Source: Nocardiopsis sp. CNT312
GTDB taxonomy: Bacteria; Actinomycetota; Actinomycetes; Streptosporangiales; Streptosporangiaceae
Direction: 5' to 3'
Length of the DNA: 64,000 bases
NCBI RefSeq assembly: GCF_000515115.1
Contig: NZ_AZXF01000014.1
Coordinates: 86,614 to 150,613, forward strand
How positions within the stretch are numbered: the stretch's first letter is position 1; the number at the start of each line of letters is the position of its first letter. Of this stretch, positions 58,907-64,000 are shown piece after piece. The position numbers and the translations under genes were made by a program. Below the pieces are notes generated by a model. The model saw only the letters and a program-made list of their open reading frames with translations, had not been told where the DNA came from and ran no database searches.

Positions 58907-58907
58907 C

Positions 58908-59273
58908 TCAGCGCACCAACTCCGCGATCTCGATGTCGACGTAGTGGACCCGGCCCCCGGTGACCCACTCGACCCGTTCCCTGACACGGGCGCGCACCCT
59001 GTCGGCGACCTCACCCGCCGGCACCGGGTAGCGCACCACGATCCTCAGCCGCACCGTGACGCCGCCGCCGCTCATCCGGGCCCGGGCCCCACGCGAACGG
59101 GCGGGTCCGGCGTCGGGCACCTCGCGAACCGCCTGGACGGCCACCTTCTCCACCACCCTCGGCTCGACGGTGATGCTCCCTCCGGGGTCGCGCGGGGGCT
59201 CGGCTCCACCCGCCGCCCACGGCGGCTCCGCGCTCCTCTGCCGGGGGAGCGATCCGATCCGTGTCGTCGTCAC
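58908..59273 (-). CDS. Asp23/Gls24-family envelope stress protein
   Basis: A 121-residue soluble protein. The Asp23/Gls24-like domain is SITVEPRVVEKVAVQAVREV, then GVTVRLRIVVRYPVPAGEVADRVRARVRERVEWVTG, ending VHYVDIEIAELV. Asp23 proteins coat the membrane as a cytosolic layer under alkaline or envelope stress. GTG 59273 lies 10 bases after the end of the small membrane protein gene. The N-terminal third is unrelated, low-complexity sequence. Confidence 0.8.
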   Translation of the reverse strand: MTTTRIGSLPRQRSAEPPWAAGGAEPPRDPGGSITVEPRVVEKVAVQAVREVPDAGPARSRGARARMSGGGVTVRLRIVVRYPVPAGEVADRVRARVRERVEWVTGGRVHYVDIEIAELVR

Positions 59274-59283
59274 CGCCGCACCC

Positions 59284-59457
59284 CTACGCCGAGCGCCGGG
59301 TGAACACTTGGGCGAGGTCGATCTCGCCCTCCATCGCCCGGCCCGCGACGAAGCCCGCGGCCCCCAGGACCAGCACCAGCGCGAAGGCGACGAACCCCCC
59401 GAACGCCGCGGCCAGACCAAGGACCGTACCGAACGACAACCCCACGATGGACCACAT
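59284..59457 (-). CDS. Small membrane protein of the Asp23 operon
   Basis: A 57-residue protein with one or two hydrophobic segments (IVGLSFGTVLGLAAAFGGFVAFALVLVLGAAGFVAGRAM) and a short soluble tail, EGEIDLAQVFTRR. Such small proteins accompany Asp23 genes (compare DUF2273 members) and may help anchor the complex. GGGAG precedes the ATG at 59457. The gene lies between two Asp23-like genes. Confidence 0.72.
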   Translation of the reverse strand: MWSIVGLSFGTVLGLAAAFGGFVAFALVLVLGAAGFVAGRAMEGEIDLAQVFTRRSA

Positions 59458-59492
59458 GGCCTCCCCCTCTCGTGCCCAGTACCAACGAAGCC

Positions 59493-59795
59493 TCAACCGC
59501 CGCCCAGCCCGGCGACCACGTCCTCCACGAACACGTGGACCGGCTGGCCGCCGGCGAGCGGGGCCAGTCCGTAGCGGACGTCCTCGGCGATGGCCGGGAT
59601 CGGCCGCCCGAAACGCACCACGAGCCCAACCTCCACACCGGCCTGGCGGACCGCGACGCCTCGCACGACGCCGCCCCTGGCCGGGGTGCTGATCGTCCCG
59701 AACGACCCCGCGGACAGTTCCACGACGTCGGGGAAGCCCGAGGCCGCCTCGGCCAGGCGCCGGGCGACCTCCTCTCGGGTGTCGTGGTCGGCCAC
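59493..59795 (-). CDS. Asp23-like small protein
   Basis: A 100-residue soluble protein. The segment EEVARRLAEAASGFPDVVELSAGSFG, then VRGVAVRQAGVEVGLVVRFG, looks like an Asp23 half-domain (strand-rich, with alternating Val), and PIPAIAEDVRYGLAPLAGG matches the Asp23 helix. The identification rests on neighbours and pattern. It starts at GTG 59795, two bases after the upstream stop codon, and ends 35 bases before the next gene. Confidence 0.7.
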   Translation of the reverse strand: MADHDTREEVARRLAEAASGFPDVVELSAGSFGTISTPARGGVVRGVAVRQAGVEVGLVVRFGRPIPAIAEDVRYGLAPLAGGQPVHVFVEDVVAGLGGG

Positions 59796-59797
59796 CG

Positions 59798-60271
59798 CTA
59801 CCGGACCCGCGGTGCCGACGTGTCCGCGCCCTCCGACTCGTCGCTCTCGTCGGGCAGGTGGATGTCGTCCACCCTGATGTTGATCTCGGTGACCTCCAGC
59901 CCGGTCATCCGCTCCACCGCTGTGGTGACGTTGCGGCGCACCGAGCCGGCCAGGTCCTGGATGGAGATGCCGTACTCGACGACGAGGTCGATGTCGACGG
60001 CGGCCTGGCGCTCACCCACCTCGACGGAGACCCCGCGTGTCACCGACCCGTCGGAGCCCCCCGTCATCGCGTCGCGCATGGCCCCGACCGCGCGCGCCTT
60101 CCCACCGCCCATGGCATGGACGCCGCCGATCTCGCGCGCTGCCATCCCGGCGATCTTGGCCACCACGCCATCGGCGATGTGCGTGTGGCCGCTCCCCGCC
60201 GAGGCCCCCTGTTCACCCCGTGACGCCTCGCGTGCGCCGGGCACCTTGCTCTCGGTTCTCGTCTCCGGCAC
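59798..60271 (-). CDS. Asp23/Gls24-family envelope stress protein
   Basis: A 157-residue protein with a canonical Asp23/Gls24 domain: HTHIADGVVAKIAGMAAREIGGVHAMGG, then VSVEVGERQAAVDIDLVVEYGISIQDLAGSVRRNV, then VERMTGLEVTEINIRVDDIHLP. The N-terminal 25 residues are charged and variable. It is the first gene of six that run in the same direction with overlaps or gaps of at most 35 bases. The Asp23 scaffold likely assembles with AmaP at the membrane. Confidence 0.92.
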   Translation of the reverse strand: MPETRTESKVPGAREASRGEQGASAGSGHTHIADGVVAKIAGMAAREIGGVHAMGGGKARAVGAMRDAMTGGSDGSVTRGVSVEVGERQAAVDIDLVVEYGISIQDLAGSVRRNVTTAVERMTGLEVTEINIRVDDIHLPDESDESEGADTSAPRVR

Positions 60272-60532
60272 GGGTCCCCCTTGTGTGCAGAAACCTATGA
60301 TCGCGGCCCCGCCATGCGGTCGGACCGAAATCCGTTGTGGTGGGGTTCATCCCCACCACACCGTATACACACTCTTAGTAGTCATCAAGAAACTAAAAGT
60401 AATATTCCCAGGTGGAGACAGTCATAAAACTGCCATCCACCTCCAACTGGCACCGCCAACCACGGAAGAGCGGTACGACCAGGGTCTTTCCCCTCAAACA
60501 CACTTGTATGTCCGAAACTCCCGGTCGACAGA
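60272..60532. other. AT-rich intergenic region upstream of the Asp23 operon
   Basis: About 260 bases. The stretch 60360-60440 is the most AT-rich in the neighbourhood and should contain the Asp23-operon promoter on the minus strand. An imperfect inverted repeat (AGGTGGA ... TCCACCT, with inner CAGT/ACTG) spans about 60410-60443. No gene is supported. Confidence 0.45.
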
Positions 60533-60570
60533 GTCGGGGCCGGGGCGCCCGATGGCGCCCCGGCCCCGAC
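60533..60570 (-). terminator. 17-bp perfect hairpin after purU
   Basis: A perfect 17-bp stem (60533-60549 with 60554-60570) with a CGAT loop begins 16 bases past the purU stop codon. It has no T tract. The stem is strong enough for termination in an actinobacterium. Confidence 0.75.
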
Positions 60571-60585
60571 GGCCCCACACGGACC

Positions 60586-61470
60586 TCAGTCGAAGACGAC
60601 CGTCTTGTGCCCGTTCAGCAGGACCCGGCGCTGGGCGTGCCAGTTGACGGCGCGTGCCAGGGCCACCGACTCCAGGTCCCGGCCGATCGCCGTGAGCTGT
60701 TCCGGGCTGTGGGTGTGGTCGACCCGGGAGACCTGCTGGTCGATGATCGGCCCCTCGTCGAGGTCGGCGGTGACGTAGTGGGCGGTCGCCCCGATCAGCT
60801 TCACCCCGCGCTTGTGCGCCTGGTGGTAGGGGCGCGCACCCTTGAAACTCGGGAGGAAGGAGTGGTGGATGTTGATGATCCGGCCGGACATCTTGGCGCA
60901 CAGCCGCTCGGTCAGCACCTGCATGTACCGCGCCAGCACGACCAGGTCCACGTCGTAGGAGCCCACCAGCTCCAGGAGACGGGCCTCCTGCTCCGGCTTG
61001 GTCTCGGCGGTCACCGGCAGGTGGTGGAAGTCCACACCGTAGGAGTCGGCCAGGAACTCCAGGTCGGGGTGGTTGGAGACGACCGCGGCGATGTCGATGT
61101 CGAGCAGCCCGCTGCGGTGCCGGTAGAGCAGGTCGTTCAGGCAGTGCCCGAACTTGGAGACCATGACGATCATGCGCGGGCGGACGTCGACGGCGTGCAG
61201 GGTCCACTCCACGACCTGGTCGGGGGAGCCCCCGAAGTCGCCCGCCAGAGCGGCGAAGGCACCGCGCAGAACGTCCTCACCCACGGCCCCGCCGGGCCCC
61301 TCCTCGACCACGAACTGCATCCGCAGGAAGAAACAGCCGGTGTAGTGGTCGCTGTACTGCTGACTCTCGGTGATGTTGCACCCGTGGTCGGACAGCAGGT
61401 TGGCCACCGCGGCGACGATACCCCGGCTGTCGGGGCACGAAAGGGTCAGGACGTACTCGCGCTCACTCAT
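60586..61470 (-). CDS. purU: Formyltetrahydrofolate deformylase
   Basis: A 294-residue enzyme that hydrolyses 10-formyl-tetrahydrofolate to formate and tetrahydrofolate, balancing one-carbon pools. An N-terminal ACT domain (YVLTLSCPDSRGIVAAVANLL) is followed by the formyltransferase-like domain: SKFGHCLNDLLYR, VSNHPDLEFLADSYGVDFHHLPV, ARYMQVLTE, and catalytic IINIHHSFLPSFKGA with GATAHYVTADLDEGPIIDQ. ATG 61470 (MSEREYVL) fits family length. Its placement near the glycine/one-carbon operon is notable but not an operon. Confidence 0.95.
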   Translation of the reverse strand: MSEREYVLTLSCPDSRGIVAAVANLLSDHGCNITESQQYSDHYTGCFFLRMQFVVEEGPGGAVGEDVLRGAFAALAGDFGGSPDQVVEWTLHAVDVRPRMIVMVSKFGHCLNDLLYRHRSGLLDIDIAAVVSNHPDLEFLADSYGVDFHHLPVTAETKPEQEARLLELVGSYDVDLVVLARYMQVLTERLCAKMSGRIINIHHSFLPSFKGARPYHQAHKRGVKLIGATAHYVTADLDEGPIIDQQVSRVDHTHSPEQLTAIGRDLESVALARAVNWHAQRRVLLNGHKTVVFD

Positions 61471-61637
61471 GAAGGGCCCACTCCAGGATCGGAACGGCTT
61501 GGACAGCCATGATGCCCAGGATATAGGCCGAGGCGGGACCAGGGGTCGGCCGCGGCAGCCCCGAAGGGCACCGCGCGCCACAGCCCCTGCCGCCCCGGCG
61601 ATATGAACACTCTTCACGTTCTGGCATGCTCGGTCGC

Positions 61638-62849
61638 ATGACCACTCAGCGCGCACGCCTGGAGTCCGCCACACGCGGCCTCCAGCCCCCCTTCGCCGTC
61701 GTGGACCTGGCCGCCTTCCGCGCCAACGCGGCCGCCCTCACCCGGCGCGCCCACGGTCGGCCCGTCCGGGTCGTCAGCAAGTCGCTGCGCAGCCGGGCCC
61801 TCCTGCGGACCGCCCTCGACCTGCCCGGATACGCCGGGATCATGGCCTTCACCCTCCCCGAGGCCCTCTGGCTGGCCACGGACGGGGAGCCGCTCAGCGA
61901 CGACATCCTCGTGGCCTACCCGACCGCGGACACCGACGCCCTCGCCCGGCTGGCGCGCGCCCCGGCGGCGGCGCGCTCCATCACCCTCATGGTGGACTCC
62001 CCCGCTCACCTGGACATGATCGCCGCCGCGGCCGACGACGCCCCCGGCGCACCACCGATCCGGGTGTGCCTGGACATCGACACCAGTTGGCAGCCGCTCG
62101 GGCCGGGGCTGCGGATGGGCACCCGCCGCTCCCCCGTACGGACCCCGGCCCAGGCCGCCGCCCTCGCCCGCGCCACCGTCGACCGCCCCGGACTCGAACT
62201 CGACGGGATCATGGCCTACGAGGGCCAGATCGCCGGAGTCGGCGACGCGCCCCCCGGACGCCCCCTCTACGGGCGGCTCCTGCGCACAATCCAGCGGGCC
62301 TCCGCCCTCGAGCTGGCCCAACGGAGAGCCGCCGTCGTCCACGCCGTCCGGGAGGTCGCCGACATCCGCTTCGTCAACGGGGGCGGCACCGGCAGCCTGC
62401 ACACCACGGGCAGGGAACGCGCCGTCACCGAACTGGCCGCGGGCTCAGGGCTGTACCACCCGCACCTGTTCGACCACTTCCGCGCCTTCGACGGCCGCCC
62501 CGCGGCCCTGTTCGCACTGCCCGTCGTACGCCGCCCCGCCCCGGGGACGGCCACGGTACTGGGCGGAGGCTACCCCGCCTCCGGCCCGGTGGACCGGTAC
62601 CGCCCGCCCGTGCCCTACCTGCCCGAGAACCTGTCCTACAGCGCCGCCGAGGGTGCCGGCGAGGTCCAGACCCCGCTGACGGGCAAGGCCGCACGGGACC
62701 TGTCGGTCGGGGACCGGGTGTGGATGCGCCACGCCAAGGCGGGAGAGCTGTGCGAGCGCTTCGCCGTGCTGCACCTGATCGACTCCGACACGGGCACCTA
62801 CGTGGAGGCCGTCCCGACCTACCGCGGCGAGGGCCGGACCTTCCTCTGA
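61638..62849 (+). CDS. PLP-dependent alanine racemase/D-threonine aldolase-like enzyme
   Basis: A 403-residue fold-type III PLP protein. The PLP Lys lies in VRVVSKSLRSRALL near residue 44; further landmarks are VCLDIDTSWQPLGPGLRMGTRRSP, IMAYEGQIAGVGD, RFVNGGGTGSLHTT and the C-terminal D-threonine-aldolase-like domain (LTGKAARDLSVGDRVWMRHAKAGELCERF). Close relatives are annotated as amino acid deaminase/aldolase, so action on a D-amino acid is likely, but the substrate is not certain. ATG 61638 was chosen; an in-frame ATG at 61626 exists and neither has a clear ribosome-binding site. Confidence 0.88.
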   Translation: MTTQRARLESATRGLQPPFAVVDLAAFRANAAALTRRAHGRPVRVVSKSLRSRALLRTALDLPGYAGIMAFTLPEALWLATDGEPLSDDILVAYPTADTDALARLARAPAAARSITLMVDSPAHLDMIAAAADDAPGAPPIRVCLDIDTSWQPLGPGLRMGTRRSPVRTPAQAAALARATVDRPGLELDGIMAYEGQIAGVGDAPPGRPLYGRLLRTIQRASALELAQRRAAVVHAVREVADIRFVNGGGTGSLHTTGRERAVTELAAGSGLYHPHLFDHFRAFDGRPAALFALPVVRRPAPGTATVLGGGYPASGPVDRYRPPVPYLPENLSYSAAEGAGEVQTPLTGKAARDLSVGDRVWMRHAKAGELCERFAVLHLIDSDTGTYVEAVPTYRGEGRTFL

Positions 62850-62877
62850 TCCGGCCCCCGCACGCGTCGAACCGGGC

Positions 62878-63276
62878 TCACAGCCCCTGTCTGCGGCGCA
62901 GCGCCCACGCCACCACGCCGACGGCGACGACCGCGCCGACACCGGCGATGAGGATCAGCGCCTCCGGGGGAAGCCGCCGCTCCGACTCCTCGTAGGCGGC
63001 CACCAGCTCCTCGTCACTCCTGAGCAGCAGCCCCTCCCCGACCTCGGCGTGGAGGACCTCGTCGTGCTCCGGGCCCCTGCCCACGAGCGCACGCGCGCCG
63101 TCGGCCATCCGGGAGCCCCGCCGACGCACCCGGTCCATCTGGCGCCGCGCGACGGAGGACGGGCGGACCCGGTCGGTCAGCGCGTCGAGGGTCTCGGCCA
63201 GCAGCCGCTGCTCACGGTTGATCTCGTCCCGGACCTGGTCGGGGGTCTGGCGCGGTTCGGTGTCGCTTCCCGTCAT
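62878..63276 (-). CDS. DUF3618 protein with C-terminal membrane helix
   Basis: A 132-residue protein. The DUF3618 signature is TPDQVRDEINREQRLLAETLDALTDRVRPS at the start, a helical region that in relatives precedes a membrane anchor. The C-terminal helix is ALILIAGVGAVVAVGVVAWAL, followed by basic residues. It is acidic in the middle. Function is unknown. It lies 18 bases after the membrane-protein gene upstream on the same strand. Confidence 0.85.
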   Translation of the reverse strand: MTGSDTEPRQTPDQVRDEINREQRLLAETLDALTDRVRPSSVARRQMDRVRRRGSRMADGARALVGRGPEHDEVLHAEVGEGLLLRSDEELVAAYEESERRLPPEALILIAGVGAVVAVGVVAWALRRRQGL

Positions 63277-63294
63277 TGGTTGCCTTCCTAGAAG

Positions 63295-64000
63295 TCAGGG
63301 GCGTTCCGTCGAAGCGTCCGGGCCCGTGTCCGGGCCGGTACCCGGGCCCGTCTCCTCCGCGCCGTCGGACGGACCGGAAAATCTCAACGCGCCGTCGATT
63401 CCGTCAACCACACGGAAGAAGTCCCGCGTGGACAACCACAGTTTATAGATGATGCCGATCTCGAACACGAGCAGCAAAACACCCGCCGTCACGGCGATCC
63501 ACCCCAGGAAGGCGGGCATCCCGCTCACCGCCACGGCCACGGGCGCGACCACGAACATCGCGATCTGGAATTCGATGCCGCTGAACAGGTGGGTACGGAC
63601 CCTGTGTCCGTTCAACGCCCACCAGAAACGCTGATACCAGGGAAAACGGGAGCGGAACTCCTGGTGCAGGTCCACTTTGGGCAGGGTCAGGTCGGGCTGT
63701 TTCCCCGACACCCTGTTGTCGCGCGCCTCCCGTTCGTTCTGGCTGCGCAGGATCTCCTCCAGGACACCGATACCGTGCCGCAGGACGGCCTGTTCCCCGC
63801 CGTCGCTCAGCGCACCGCCGGAGGGGCCGTCGCGCTCCTCAGGCTCCAGCATCGACAGCGTGGCGCGCGCCCGCTCCAGGGCCGCGGCCAGATGCGAGCG
63901 CATCTCCCGGCGCACCTTGTGGACCTGGAGCGCGTTCAGATAGCGCAGCATGTCCAGGAACACCACGACCAGCGCCAGCCAGGCCAGCACCACAGGCGCG
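63295..64000 (-). CDS. Multi-span membrane protein, cut by the window edge
   Basis: At least 232 residues; the frame stays open to the right edge, so the true start may lie beyond it. The first helix (VVLAWLALVVVFLDMLRY) would be within the open region. After a cytosolic helical stretch (HLAAALERARATLSMLEPEE), two close helices follow (FQIAMFVVAPVAVAVSGM and FLGWIAVTAGVLLLVFEIGII). A Pro/Gly/Thr-rich acidic tail ends the protein. I do not recognise the family. It is probably cotranscribed with the DUF3618 gene. Confidence 0.65.
   Translation of the reverse strand, partial: APVVLAWLALVVVFLDMLRYLNALQVHKVRREMRSHLAAALERARATLSMLEPEERDGPSGGALSDGGEQAVLRHGIGVLEEILRSQNEREARDNRVSGKQPDLTLPKVDLHQEFRSRFPWYQRFWWALNGHRVRTHLFSGIEFQIAMFVVAPVAVAVSGMPAFLGWIAVTAGVLLLVFEIGIIYKLWLSTRDFFRVVDGIDGALRFSGPSDGAEETGPGTGPDTGPDASTERP

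Overview
The window is a high-GC actinobacterial chromosome segment. Codon use is strongly GC-rich, GTG starts are common, and it carries a 'conservon' (cvn) operon, septum-formation lipoproteins, a MurR/RpiR-MurQ pair and a DUF3618 protein. I infer a filamentous actinomycete of the Nocardiopsis/Streptomonospora kind, but no sequence here fixes the genus. There is no rRNA, phage, CRISPR array or insertion sequence.

Layout. 1-8964 (minus) holds the start of a modular type I polyketide synthase. One 2663-residue protein carries a KSQ-AT-ACP loading module and a first extension module (KS-DH-ER-KR-ACP) that has no AT domain. It is translationally coupled to a second PKS protein that runs off the left edge. 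9551-15070 (minus) is a conservon: a histidine-kinase-like protein, roadblock protein, DUF742 protein and small GTPase, followed after 63 bases by a styrene-monooxygenase-like flavoenzyme. 15663-17833 has two paralogous septum-formation lipoproteins, two identical tRNA-Lys(CTT) genes and a small membrane protein. 18039-22839 links muropeptide recycling (RpiR regulator, MurQ) with two SanA/DUF218 membrane proteins that flank a large unknown protein.

23625-25415 encodes an SF1 helicase with a ParE-like N-terminus. It is followed by a GMC oxidoreductase, a decayed MerR regulator, an alpha/beta hydrolase, a DUF1537 acid-sugar kinase, a TetR regulator and a Gfo/Idh/MocA dehydrogenase. 33438-36823 is a sugar ABC importer (binding protein plus two permeases, no ATPase). 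36849-38281 pairs a fructosamine-kinase homologue with a low-molecular-weight tyrosine phosphatase. 38361-41859 is a three-gene signalling operon (response regulator-PP2C phosphatase, CHASE3-like kinase, stand-alone receiver). 42285-43739 has a heme oxygenase and a TetR regulator, with a perfect palindrome before the oxygenase.

44089-52122 holds mostly housekeeping enzymes: DEDDh exonuclease, asparaginase, ferredoxin-reductase-like protein, proline iminopeptidase, acyl-CoA synthetase and class I DAHP synthase. A class D beta-lactamase lipoprotein follows at 52165-53055. 53270-56220 is gcvT-gcvH-glyA behind a glycine riboswitch. Next come an Abi/HEPN-like protein and a Phd-RelE toxin-antitoxin pair (56391-57615), a six-gene Asp23/Gls24-AmaP envelope-stress operon (57709-60271), purU, a PLP-dependent racemase/aldolase-like enzyme, a DUF3618 protein and a membrane protein cut by the right edge.

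Most unusual points: the AT-less first extension module in an otherwise cis-AT line, the conservon carrying a flavin monooxygenase beside the PKS, the loss of the usual phosphoacceptor His in the conservon kinase, a repeated 16-mer in the glycine riboswitch leader, and a defence/toxin patch between the glycine and Asp23 operons.
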